A stretch of 11,209 nt of DNA from positions 1 to 11,209 of the forward strand of contig JAWOIO010000224.1 in NCBI GenBank assembly GCA_046484625.1, read 5' to 3'. This DNA comes from DASUAO01 sp046484625 (GTDB lineage Bacteria > Actinomycetota > Acidimicrobiia > IMCC26256 > PALSA-555). Position numbers and translations under genes: made by a program. Position 1 is the stretch's first letter; the number at the start of each line of letters is the position of its first letter. This document shows, in pieces, positions 4,540-11,035 of the stretch. The notes below the pieces were generated by a model. That model was not told the DNA's origin and ran no database searches. It saw only the letters and a list, made by a program, of their open reading frames with translations.

Positions 4540-5490
4540 ATGGACCCCATCCCCGGCACGCCGAACCTGGGCACGCCGAACCTGGGCACGCCGAACGCGG
4601 CCACGACGGGCGCGCCCGGCGTGGAGTGGGTGCACGCGCCGGACCGGACGCCCGGGACCGACCTCGTACCGATCGCGCCGCCTGCACCGGAGGAAGCGGA
4701 CGAGCACCGCAGCGACGTCGACAGCTGGGGCCGGAGCGAGCGGATGCGCGGCCTGGCCCGCCGCCTCTACGACCCGGTGTACCGACGCTGGTTCCGGGCC
4801 GAGTGGGAGGGCCTCGAGCACCTACCCCAACAAGGTGGTGCGCTCCTCGTCGCGAACCACGGTGGCGCCATCCCGTCCGACGCGCCCGTGATCATGCACG
4901 GGATCGAGACCGAGCGGGGGCGACCGGTGTACGGCCTTGCCGACAACCTCTTCCGCTCGCTCCCGGTGGTCGGGACCCTCTGGTCGCGCGCCGGCGGCGT
5001 GCCCGCCCACCCCGACAACGCCTACCGGCTCCTCCACGACCAGCAGCAGCTCGCCCTCGTCTTCCCCGAGGGCACCAAGGGGACGGGAAAGCTCGCCCGC
5101 GACCGCTACCGGCTCCAGCGCTTCGGTCGGGGCGGGTTCGTGGAGATCGCGATGCGCGCCGGGGTTCCGGTCATCCCCATCGCGGTGGTCGGCAACGAGG
5201 AGGCGATGCCCGTCCTCGCCAAGAGCAACCGGCTCGCGAAGCTGCTCAACGTCCCCTACGTCCCCGTCACGGCCAACATGTTCCTGTTCGGACCGGTCGG
5301 CGGGCTCGTGGTGCCCCTCCCGGCGAAGTTCCGGCTCCGGGTCCTCCCGCCGGTGCACTTCGAGGTCGCGACGAACCAGCCCCGCTACAACCGGGGTCTC
5401 GTGCTCGAGCAGTCCGAGATCATCCGGGGGCGGATCCAGGATGCGCTCCACGACATGCTGCGCGAGCGCCGTAGCGTCTGGTTCGGGTGA
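4540..5490 (+). CDS. PlsC-like lysophospholipid acyltransferase family protein
   Basis: A 316-residue protein resembling mycobacterial Rv0502 and other glycerolipid acyltransferases, which move an acyl chain from acyl-CoA or acyl-ACP to a lysophospholipid or related hydroxyl at the membrane. The catalytic motif reads VANHGGAIPSD: His107 and Asp114 with six residues between, wider than the textbook HX4D but normal in this subgroup. FPEGTKGTGK (175-184) is the glycerophosphate-binding block and RFGRGGFVEIAMRAGVPVIPIAVVGNEE (194-221) the following conserved core. The first 65 residues are Pro/Gly-rich, begin with a threefold GTPNL repeat and are probably disordered. The start is uncertain: ATG 4540 (chosen), TTG 4504, or ATG 4744 just before the conserved part; none has a good ribosome site. 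Its stop overlaps the next start as GTGA, so the pair is translationally coupled, as Rv0502 and Rv0501 are adjacent in mycobacteria. Confidence 0.85.
   Translation: MDPIPGTPNLGTPNLGTPNAATTGAPGVEWVHAPDRTPGTDLVPIAPPAPEEADEHRSDVDSWGRSERMRGLARRLYDPVYRRWFRAEWEGLEHLPQQGGALLVANHGGAIPSDAPVIMHGIETERGRPVYGLADNLFRSLPVVGTLWSRAGGVPAHPDNAYRLLHDQQQLALVFPEGTKGTGKLARDRYRLQRFGRGGFVEIAMRAGVPVIPIAVVGNEEAMPVLAKSNRLAKLLNVPYVPVTANMFLFGPVGGLVVPLPAKFRLRVLPPVHFEVATNQPRYNRGLVLEQSEIIRGRIQDALHDMLRERRSVWFG
4555..4599 (+). repeat. 15-bp tandem repeat coding for GTPNL
   Basis: Two exact copies and a third diverging only in its last bases of a 15-bp unit (start 4555, 4570, 4585) encode GTPNL-GTPNL-GTPNA at residues 6-20 of the acyltransferase. 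Unit length is a multiple of three, so copy changes would keep the frame. Confidence 0.85.
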
Positions 5491-6557
5491 GCACCGTGGG
5501 GCGACGCATCCTGGTCACGGGCCTCGGAGCGTACTGGGGCAGCCGCATCGCACAGCTGCTGGAAGCAGACCCCCGGGTCGAGGTGGTCGTGGGAGTCGAC
5601 ACCGACGATCCTCGCCTCCCGCTCGAGAAGACGGAGTTCGTCCGAGCCGACTCCTCGTACTCGATCCTCCACCGGATCGTGCAGGCGACCCGGGTCGACA
5701 CGATCGTGCACACGCACCTGCTCGTCGACTCGACGCTCGCCAGCAGCCGCACCACCCACGAGATCAACGTGATCGGTACCGGCAACCTGGTCGCGGCCGC
5801 CGGGGCACCGGGCAGCACGGTGCGCAAGCTCGTGGTGAAGTCGTCGACCCTCGTGTATGGGTCCAGCTACGCCGACCCGTTCTTCTTTCGCGAGGACACC
5901 CCGCGGACCGGCAAGGCCCGCACCGAGATCGAGCGGTCGCTGCTCGAGGTCGAGCGCACCGTCGACGACTTCGCCCAGGACAGTCCCGATGTGGTGGTCA
6001 CCGTCCTGCGGTTCGCGAACGTGCTCGGGAGCAACGTCGAGACCACGTTCACCCGCCTTCTCCGACTGCCGGCCGCCCCCGAGGTGCTCGGGTTCGACCC
6101 CCGGCTCCAGTTCGTCCACGAGGACGACGTCGCCGGCGCCCTGGCGCACGCCACCCAGCACGACGCGCCGGGCGTCTACAACGTGGCCGGTGACGGCGTC
6201 GTGCCCTGGGGGGAGGTGTGCCGGATCGCCGGGAAGCGTCGCGTGCCGCTCCCGCCGCTGCTCACGGGGCTCGCTGCCCGGCCGCTGAAGACCCTCCGGA
6301 TCGCCGACCTCCGCCCTGAGGTGCTCGCGCTGCTGCGCTACGGCCGGGGCGTCGACAGCGCCCGTTGGAAGAGCACCGGGTACCGCTTCGAGCACACCAC
6401 GCGCAGCGCGGTCGAGTCGTTCGTGCGCGCCCTCCGCCTCGAGTCCACCCTCGGCAAAGCCGAGGACTACGAGTACGAACAAGACGTGGAGACGTTCTTC
6501 CGCCACTCCCGAGCGGTCGTGGATCCCACCGACGACCGAGGGGTGGCGACCACATGA
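5487..6557 (+). CDS. Atypical NAD-dependent epimerase/dehydratase (extended SDR, GalE2/Rv0501-like)
   Basis: A 356-residue extended-SDR protein. A Rossmann start RRILVTGLGAYWGSRIAQLL (6-25) with an unusual glycine spacing is followed by an acidic residue after strand 2 (GVDTDDP). LVVKSSTLVYGSS is the usual catalytic-serine strand, and LRFANVLGSNV plus LQFVHEDDVAGAL and GVYNVAGDG are typical of the sugar-nucleotide epimerase clan. Where the catalytic YxxxK helix should be, the protein has RTGKARTEIERSLLEVE, with no tyrosine; mycobacterial Rv0501-type proteins look the same from memory. So the GalE name may be wrong and true UDP-glucose epimerisation is doubtful. The C-terminal 90 residues are charged and include a stretch (EDYEYEQDVE) of acidic residues. 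GTG start overlaps the acyltransferase stop (GTGA); its own stop overlaps the next start (ATGA). A role in envelope lipid or glycolipid modification with the acyltransferase is inference. Confidence 0.85.
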   Translation: MSTVGRRILVTGLGAYWGSRIAQLLEADPRVEVVVGVDTDDPRLPLEKTEFVRADSSYSILHRIVQATRVDTIVHTHLLVDSTLASSRTTHEINVIGTGNLVAAAGAPGSTVRKLVVKSSTLVYGSSYADPFFFREDTPRTGKARTEIERSLLEVERTVDDFAQDSPDVVVTVLRFANVLGSNVETTFTRLLRLPAAPEVLGFDPRLQFVHEDDVAGALAHATQHDAPGVYNVAGDGVVPWGEVCRIAGKRRVPLPPLLTGLAARPLKTLRIADLRPEVLALLRYGRGVDSARWKSTGYRFEHTTRSAVESFVRALRLESTLGKAEDYEYEQDVETFFRHSRAVVDPTDDRGVATT

Positions 6558-7282
6558 CGCTGCACGTCGAACGACGCGACGGGGTCGCGGTGCTCACCCT
6601 CGATGATCCCGAGCGCCGCAACGCGCTCAGCGCCGAGCTCGTCGACTTGATCGTCGAGGCGATCGCGCAGTGCGAAGCCGACGACGCGGTCGGCGCGGTG
6701 GTGGTCACCGGCGTCGCGCCCGCGTTCTGCTCCGGGGCCGACACGAAGGCGCTCTCGTCGATGAGCGCCGACGGCGGACGCGGGGCGGACTCGGTCCGGG
6801 GGATCTACGACGGCTTCCTGGCCGTTCGTCGCTGCACGCTGCCGACGGTCGCGGCCGTCAACGGCCCGGCCGTCGGTGCGGGGTTCAACCTCGCGCTCTG
6901 CTGCGACGTGCGCCTCGCCGCCGAGTCGGCCCGGTTCGACTCCCGGTTCGCGCGCATCGGGCTCCACCCCGGTGGCGGGCACCTGTGGATGCTCGAACGA
7001 GCCGTCGGGCCTCAGGCCACCGCGGCCATGGCACTGTTCAGCGAGCGCATCGACGGCGCGCGAGCCGCCGAGCTCGGCCTCGCCTGGCGCTGCGTTCCCG
7101 ACGACGTCCTGGTCGACGAAGCCGTGACGTTCGCCGCGCAGGCCGCTGCGGTGTCGCGACCGCTCAGCCGTGCGATCAAGGCGAGCCTCGGTGAGGCTCC
7201 GTGGCAGCCCGACTTCGAGTCGGCGGTCGAGACCGAGCTCGCCCGCCAGCGCACCTCGTTCGCACAGCGCGACCCCGCGTGA
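6554..7282 (+). CDS. Enoyl-CoA hydratase/isomerase-family (crotonase fold) protein
   Basis: A 242-residue crotonase, slightly shorter than the usual 255-260. The N-terminus TLHVERRDGVAVLTLDDPERRNALSAELVD and the two oxyanion-hole stretches FCSGAD (59-63) and VNGPAVGAGFNLALCCDVRLA (102-122) are clear, so it should bind an acyl-CoA thioester and stabilise its enolate. Both glutamates of classic hydratases appear replaced: aligning RFDSRFARIGLHPGGGH by eye puts Phe132 at the first and Ala158 (in GPQATAAMAL) at the second. It may therefore do isomerase, thioesterase or other crotonase chemistry, or use another residue. Start ATG overlaps the preceding stop (ATGA), so it is coupled to the reductase gene. 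It is the last gene of the rightward run, 33 bp from the convergent acetyltransferase. Confidence 0.88.
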   Translation: MTLHVERRDGVAVLTLDDPERRNALSAELVDLIVEAIAQCEADDAVGAVVVTGVAPAFCSGADTKALSSMSADGGRGADSVRGIYDGFLAVRRCTLPTVAAVNGPAVGAGFNLALCCDVRLAAESARFDSRFARIGLHPGGGHLWMLERAVGPQATAAMALFSERIDGARAAELGLAWRCVPDDVLVDEAVTFAAQAAAVSRPLSRAIKASLGEAPWQPDFESAVETELARQRTSFAQRDPA

Positions 7283-7315
7283 TGTGTCCGAACCGGCGCC
7301 GTCCGCGAAAGGCGG

Positions 7316-7927
7316 TCAGGCGTTGGTGAGGAACGCGGCGAGGATCTCGTCCTTGCGCGCCTCCCATTCCTCCACCGTGATCGCGAAGCGGACGTGGTCC
7401 TCCCAGACGCCGCGGATCTGGAGGAAGCGGGCGGAGACCCCCTCGTCCCGCATGCCGAGCTTCTCGGCGACCCGTCGGCTCCGCTCGTTGCGGGGCACGA
7501 TCGCGGCCTCGACCCGATGCAGCCCGAGCTGCTCGAAGGCATACCGCAGCACGACGGCGACGGCCTCGGGCATGTAGCCGTGGCCCGCGTGGGCCTCGTC
7601 GATCCAGTACCCGACGTTCGCCGACTGGAACGGGCCCCGCTGCACGCTCCCCAGGCTCACCTCGCCGATGAGCGGGCCCTTGTCGCGCAAGAAGATCCCG
7701 AACCCGTACGCGGCATCGAAGTGACGCTGGCGATCCCACGATCCGCACCGGGACTTGAACGCGTCGGCGTCTGTCGTGGGGTCGGGGGCTCCGGGCTCCC
7801 CGAGTGGCTCCCACGGCTCCAACCAGTCCCGGCTGCTGGTGCGGACCGCGTGCCAGGCCTCCCAGTCGCTCGCCTTGAGCGGCCGGAGCTCGACGCGCGG
7901 GCCTCGGAGCACCTCTCCTCGACGCAT
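7316..7927 (-). CDS. GNAT-family acetyltransferase (RimJ/RimL-like)
   Basis: A 203-residue protein of the RimJ/RimL type, which acetylates protein N-termini (ribosomal proteins in the best-known members) or small amines with acetyl-CoA. It shows VELRPLKASDWEAW (12-25), the strand YGFGIFLRDKGPLIGEVSLGSV (74-95), the acetyl-CoA loop region VGYWIDEAHAGHGYMPEAV (105-123), where HAGHGY stands for the RxxGxG/A motif, and HRVEAAIVPRNERSRRVAEKLGM (137-159) with the Asn-containing motif of the family. The closing FAITVEEWEAR is typical. ATG 7927 is set by a -10-like TAGCCT seven bases upstream and no Shine-Dalgarno. Transcription is divergent from orn and convergent with the crotonase. Substrate unknown. 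Confidence 0.88.
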   Translation of the reverse strand: MRRGEVLRGPRVELRPLKASDWEAWHAVRTSSRDWLEPWEPLGEPGAPDPTTDADAFKSRCGSWDRQRHFDAAYGFGIFLRDKGPLIGEVSLGSVQRGPFQSANVGYWIDEAHAGHGYMPEAVAVVLRYAFEQLGLHRVEAAIVPRNERSRRVAEKLGMRDEGVSARFLQIRGVWEDHVRFAITVEEWEARKDEILAAFLTNA

Positions 7928-7934
7928 CGCGCGA

Positions 7935-7940
7935 AGGCTA
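7935..7940 (-). promoter_or_regulatory. Leaderless -10 element of the acetyltransferase gene
   Basis: TAGCCT on the minus strand ends seven bases before the ATG at 7927. No -35 hexamer or ribosome site is visible. The promoter of orn, facing the other way, begins 13 bp away. Confidence 0.45.
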
Positions 7941-7952
7941 CCCACCACGGCG

Positions 7953-7958
7953 TACCCT
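7953..7958 (+). promoter_or_regulatory. Leaderless -10 element of orn
   Basis: TACCCT ends six bases before the GTG at 7965, with no Shine-Dalgarno in between. Its -35 zone (about 7930-7936) overlaps the -10 of the divergent gene, so polymerase may not occupy both at once. Confidence 0.45.
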
Positions 7959-7964
7959 CGCCCC

Positions 7965-8585
7965 GTGACGGAGACGGGCGCGGACGCAGCCAGCCCGCCG
8001 ACCGACGAGGGCACCCCGGATGCCCCGCTCGTCTGGCTCGACCTCGAGATGACCGGGCTCGAGGTCGCTCGGCACGTCGTCGTGGAGATCGCCCTGCTCG
8101 TCACCGACAATGACCTCGAACCACTCGACGAGGGCATCGACATGGTGGTCCACCAGCCGCCCGAGGCACTCGAGCAGATGGACGCCTTCGTCCGCAAGAT
8201 GCACACGAAGTCGGGGCTGCTCCCCGAGATCGCGGCGTCGTCGATCTCGATCGACGACGCCCAGCGCGCGGCCCTGGAGTACGTGCGACGCCATGTCCCC
8301 GTCGCTCGGACCGCGCCCCTGTGCGGGAACTCCATCGGGGTCGACCGGCGCTTCATGCATGCTGCGCTGCCCGAGCTCGACGAGTACCTCCACTACCGGA
8401 GCATCGACGTCTCGTCCCTGAAGGAGCTCTGTCGTCGGTGGTACCCCGACGCCTACCGAGGCCGGCCGGCCAAGCAAGAGGCGCACCGAGCCCTCGGTGA
8501 CGTGCGCGAGTCGATCGCCGAGCTCCGCTACTACCGGGAGGCGATGCTGCGGCCCCCCGACGCGCCGACGCCGCCGCCGGCCTAG
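7965..8585 (+). CDS. orn: Oligoribonuclease (DEDDh 3'-5' exoribonuclease)
   Basis: A 206-residue cytoplasmic enzyme that degrades 2-5-nt RNA fragments, including pGpG from cyclic-di-GMP breakdown, to mononucleotides. All five DEDDh residues are visible: Asp26 and Glu28 in VWLDLEMTGL, Asp127 in GNSIGVDRRFM, His174 and Asp179 in EAHRALGDV. The core is about 180 residues, as in the family, with a 20-residue acidic N-terminal extension and a Pro-rich tail. GTG 7965 is chosen because the -10-like TACCCT lies six bases upstream and no other in-frame start nearby has better support; an internal start just before PLVWLDLEM cannot be excluded. Its TAG overlaps the TAG of the convergent gene in a single CTAG. 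Confidence 0.95.
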   Translation: MTETGADAASPPTDEGTPDAPLVWLDLEMTGLEVARHVVVEIALLVTDNDLEPLDEGIDMVVHQPPEALEQMDAFVRKMHTKSGLLPEIAASSISIDDAQRAALEYVRRHVPVARTAPLCGNSIGVDRRFMHAALPELDEYLHYRSIDVSSLKELCRRWYPDAYRGRPAKQEAHRALGDVRESIAELRYYREAMLRPPDAPTPPPA

Positions 8586-8983
8586 AAGGCGACGAGGACC
8601 GGCGCCCAGCTCTCGAGGAGCAGTCCGACGACCGGACGCGCCGCGGGACCCGCAGCGAGCCCACGAGCGACGTCGGCGGCGGCACGCGCCACCCGGCGAA
8701 CGTCGTCCTCGGGCAGCGTGGCCCGGCTACGGCCGGCCGCCACCTCGACGACGCGGGCGGCCTCGGCCGCAAAGCGCCCGGCCTCTCGGCTGCAGCGGGA
8801 CCGCCGAGCGACCTTGTCGATGGCGATGGTGGCACGCCACCAGTCCACCTCGTCCAACAGCGCATCGGAATCGAGGGCGCTCGCGACCTTCTCGACGTCG
8901 GCCCCCGACAGGCGGCTCAACGACGCCAGGAAGCGTCCGACCTCGGTCGTCTCGTCGTACACGCCCCGGACAACGTCATCCAT
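8582..8983 (-). CDS. Hypothetical helical protein downstream of ppx
   Basis: A 133-residue protein I do not recognise. It reads as a chain of amphipathic helices rich in Ala, Arg, Asp and Glu: DDVVRGVYDETTEVGRFLASLSRLSG, ADVEKVASALDSDALLDEVDWW, RATIAIDKVARRSRCSREAGRFAAEAARVVEVAAG, then DDVRRVARAAADVARGL and an apolar end VVGLLLESWAPVLVAF. There is no signal peptide, a single Cys and no known motif. Coding preference looks real (steady amino-acid pattern, no low-complexity arginine runs as in shadow frames). ATG 8983 has AAGACT six bases upstream, a degenerate form of the leaderless -10 used by DUF501. It follows ppx by 60 bp on the same strand, so it may be cotranscribed with the eno-ppx cluster. 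Confidence 0.68.
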   Translation of the reverse strand: MDDVVRGVYDETTEVGRFLASLSRLSGADVEKVASALDSDALLDEVDWWRATIAIDKVARRSRCSREAGRFAAEAARVVEVAAGRSRATLPEDDVRRVARAAADVARGLAAGPAARPVVGLLLESWAPVLVAF

Positions 8984-9043
8984 CGCGGGAGTCTTGACCC
9001 CCAGCGCGCGGAAGTGGTGGATTTCCGGGCTACGGCCCGTTCC

Positions 9044-9970
9044 TCACGCCAGGGAGCGGGCCAGCCCATCGAGGATGTCGGCCTCCGAGACCAGCAGATC
9101 GTCGAGGTCGAGCACCCGGAACAGCGACACGAGCACGACCACGCCGCCCACGATGACGTCGACCCGGCCCGGATCGAGGCCCGGATTGTGGCGGCGCTCG
9201 GCGATCGGCTCGAGCGCCAGCGTGCGGAAGATGTCCTCCGCCGCCGCCCGATCGAGCCGAAAATGGTGGATCCGGTCGCGGTCGTACTCGGCGAGGCCCT
9301 GCTCGATCGCCGCCACCGTCGTGATCGTCCCGGCGAGTCCCAGCACCGTCGCCGCCTCCCGCAGCTCCGGGACGGCGCGGAGCGTGTCGGCCAGCTCGTC
9401 GCGTGCCGCCGACACCGCGTTCGACAGCTCCTCGGGCGAAGGCGGATCCGACGCGAGCCACTGCTCGGTCACGCGCACGCACCCCATGTCGATCGACGCA
9501 AGGTGCTCGGGTCCATCGGTACCGACCACGAGCTCCGTGGATCCGCCGCCGATGTCGACGACGAGATACGGCGCGGGCGCGTCGAGCCCCGCGGTCGCGC
9601 CGAGAAACGACAGCCGGGCTTCCTCCTCGCCCGAGAGGAGCTCGGGGGTGACCCCGAGCGCATCGGTCGCAGCGTCGAAGAAGTCGGCGCGGTTCTGCGC
9701 GTCCCGCGCAGCACTCGTCGCGGTCGCGCGGACAGTCGCGACGTCGAGCTCATCGAGCGCCCTGCGGTAGTCGCGGAGGACCTCAGCGGTTCGCTCGATC
9801 GCGTCGGTGGCGAGGACTCGCGTCGCGTCGACCCCTGCGCCGAGGCGGGTGATGGTCATCCGGCGGTCCAGCGTCGTCAGCGGAGCGTCGGGGCCCGCGC
9901 CATCGTCGATCTCGGCCACGAGCAGCCGGACCGAGTTCGTGCCGATGTCGACCGCGCCCACCCGGGTCAT
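9044..9970 (-). CDS. ppx: Exopolyphosphatase / pppGpp phosphohydrolase (Ppx/GppA family)
   Basis: A 308-residue protein, the short actinobacterial form with only the two ASKHA-fold domains and no C-terminal HD domain. The family removes terminal phosphate from long polyphosphate chains and/or turns pppGpp into ppGpp. Motifs in order: phosphate loop VGAVDIGTNSVRLLV (4-18), ATSAARDAQNR (84-94), the catalytic-glutamate box SGEEEARLSFLG (113-124), the second phosphate loop LVVDIGGGSTELV (136-148), and LGLAGTITTVAA (about 212-223). The ATG at 9970 overlaps the DUF501 stop as ATGA, so translation is coupled. Position after eno, FtsB-like and DUF501 matches the mycobacterial Rv1023-Rv1026 order. Some short forms act poorly on polyphosphate, so which substrate dominates is open. 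Confidence 0.93.
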   Translation of the reverse strand: MTRVGAVDIGTNSVRLLVAEIDDGAGPDAPLTTLDRRMTITRLGAGVDATRVLATDAIERTAEVLRDYRRALDELDVATVRATATSAARDAQNRADFFDAATDALGVTPELLSGEEEARLSFLGATAGLDAPAPYLVVDIGGGSTELVVGTDGPEHLASIDMGCVRVTEQWLASDPPSPEELSNAVSAARDELADTLRAVPELREAATVLGLAGTITTVAAIEQGLAEYDRDRIHHFRLDRAAAEDIFRTLALEPIAERRHNPGLDPGRVDVIVGGVVVLVSLFRVLDLDDLLVSEADILDGLARSLA

Positions 9971-10428
9971 CCGGGCGGATCCTCCGCGAGGCGCGCCCCG
10001 ACCCAACGACCGACCGGGTCGTCGCCACCGGCGAGAGTCCACGCGTAGTGCGCGTGGAGACACTTCACACCCGTGTGAGTCCCCCCCACGCCACCCGTCG
10101 GGCGGGGCCCGACGTGTCCGGCGGGGATCGTCGCGTCGCGTTCTGCCGCGTACCGTTCGTGGGCGTCGGCGAGGACGTCGGCCGGGATGACGGCGGCGGC
10201 GGCCTTGACTCCGCCGGCGGCCTCGATCCGGGAGACCGCCGCGACGAGCACGGGATCGACGAGCCAGAACCGGGTCGGCATCGGACGACCGTCGCGGGTG
10301 AACGCGGCGTTGCGCAGCACGACCGGTGCACCGGTGGAATCGCGCACCTCGACCTCGAAGTCCGCCGTCGGATCCCGGCCGAGGAGCGCGCGCACGGCGT
10401 CGACATCGGACGCGGACGCGGACTCCAT
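9967..10428 (-). CDS. DUF501 domain-containing protein
   Basis: A 153-residue protein of the DUF501 family, of unknown function and found almost always between the FtsB-like gene and ppx in actinobacteria. Visible family features are VRALLGRDPTADFEVEVRD (12-30), GAPVVLRNAAFTRDGRPMPTRFWLVDP (33-59), the helix VAAVSRIEAAGGVKAA, DAHERYAAERDATIP and a C-terminal GVGGTHTGVKCLHAHYAWTLAGGDDPVGRWV, whose Cys and paired His could bind metal or act catalytically (inference). ATG 10428 is set by TAGACT exactly six bases upstream, so the gene can be transcribed from its own leaderless promoter as well as from upstream. Its stop overlaps the ppx start. Confidence 0.9.
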   Translation of the reverse strand: MESASASDVDAVRALLGRDPTADFEVEVRDSTGAPVVLRNAAFTRDGRPMPTRFWLVDPVLVAAVSRIEAAGGVKAAAAVIPADVLADAHERYAAERDATIPAGHVGPRPTGGVGGTHTGVKCLHAHYAWTLAGGDDPVGRWVGARLAEDPPG

Positions 10429-10434
10429 GGATCG

Positions 10435-10440
10435 AGTCTA
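10435..10440 (-). promoter_or_regulatory. Leaderless -10 element of the DUF501-ppx pair
   Basis: TAGACT on the minus strand ends six bases before ATG 10428, inside the 40-bp gap after the FtsB-like gene. No Shine-Dalgarno sequence is present. Confidence 0.45.
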
Positions 10441-10468
10441 CGAACGGCCGCGCCCCGGATCGCCCTGG

Positions 10469-11035
10469 CTACTGACCGGATCCCGAGGGGGGGTCGGTGG
10501 CCGGGGTCGTCGGTGGCGTCGTCTCGGGGACGAGGACCCACGGCGTCTCGCCCGGACGGATCAGGCCGTACTGCTCACGCGCGACGCGCTCGATCTCGGC
10601 ATCCGACTCGAGGCGCAGGCTGTCGGCCTCGAGCGTGCGGGTCTCGCGCTCGAGGACGTCGAGACGGGTCTCCGCGGCGGAGAGCTCGGCGCGTTGCCGC
10701 ACGTAGGTCCGGGTCGGGTAGACGAACGCCACCACGAAGCCGATCAGGAGGACCGCGAACACGGCTGTGGCCAGCCGCGAGCGGCGGCGGCGGACGGTCG
10801 GAGACGCGCTGCGCCGCGCGGGCGGCTCCGAGACCTGGCGGTCCCGTTTCGGCTTCGCCGACCGACCGACGTTGCCGGCACGCACCCCGGCGCCCGGCTT
10901 CGTTGCCCGCGACGTCGTCGGGCGCCGCGCCGCGGCGGTGTTGCGCGACGCTCGGCTCGACGTCGACCGTCGCGCCGTCCGGGCCGGTGCGACGCGCGCA
11001 CGGCTGGGGCGCTCCCGTCGCAGGGTGTCAGGCAC
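10469..11035 (-). CDS. FtsB/DivIC-like septum formation initiator protein
   Basis: A 188-residue bitopic division protein. FtsB/DivIC proteins bind FtsL and FtsQ in the periplasm and help activate septal peptidoglycan synthesis. The first 85 residues are Arg/Ser/Ala/Pro-rich and disordered, the membrane helix is about 88-107 (LATAVFAVLLIGFVVAFVYP), followed by a coiled coil (about 112-146, RAELSAAETRLDVLERETRTL) and the family signature IERVAREQYGLIRPGE (148-163); a Pro/Thr tail ends it. The cytoplasmic extension is long compared with E. coli FtsB (about 100 residues in all) but such tails are common in actinobacteria. GTG 11035 is chosen: it overlaps the eno stop by 8 bp, whereas the upstream ATG at 11074 would lie inside eno. 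Cotranscription with eno is expected. Confidence 0.88.
   Translation of the reverse strand: MPDTLRRERPSRARVAPARTARRSTSSRASRNTAAARRPTTSRATKPGAGVRAGNVGRSAKPKRDRQVSEPPARRSASPTVRRRRSRLATAVFAVLLIGFVVAFVYPTRTYVRQRAELSAAETRLDVLERETRTLEADSLRLESDAEIERVAREQYGLIRPGETPWVLVPETTPPTTPATDPPSGSGQ

Noticed and set aside
2521..4821. A 766-codon open frame on the minus strand covering the whole MATE gene
   Set aside because: Only its last 150 residues (from 2973) have protein-like character. The rest is antisense to the MATE gene and consists of Arg/Asp/Glu/His-rich strings expected when a GC-rich gene is read backwards.
7303..7315. CCGC-GAAAG-GCGG hairpin between the crotonase and acetyltransferase genes as a terminator
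   Set aside because: The stem is only 4 bp without a T tract and touches the acetyltransferase stop codon; such hairpins are common by chance at this GC content.
9026..9039. CGGGC-TACG-GCCCG hairpin after ppx as a terminator
   Set aside because: A 5-bp stem followed on the minus strand by GAAATCC and no T run; position is right but support is too weak to list.
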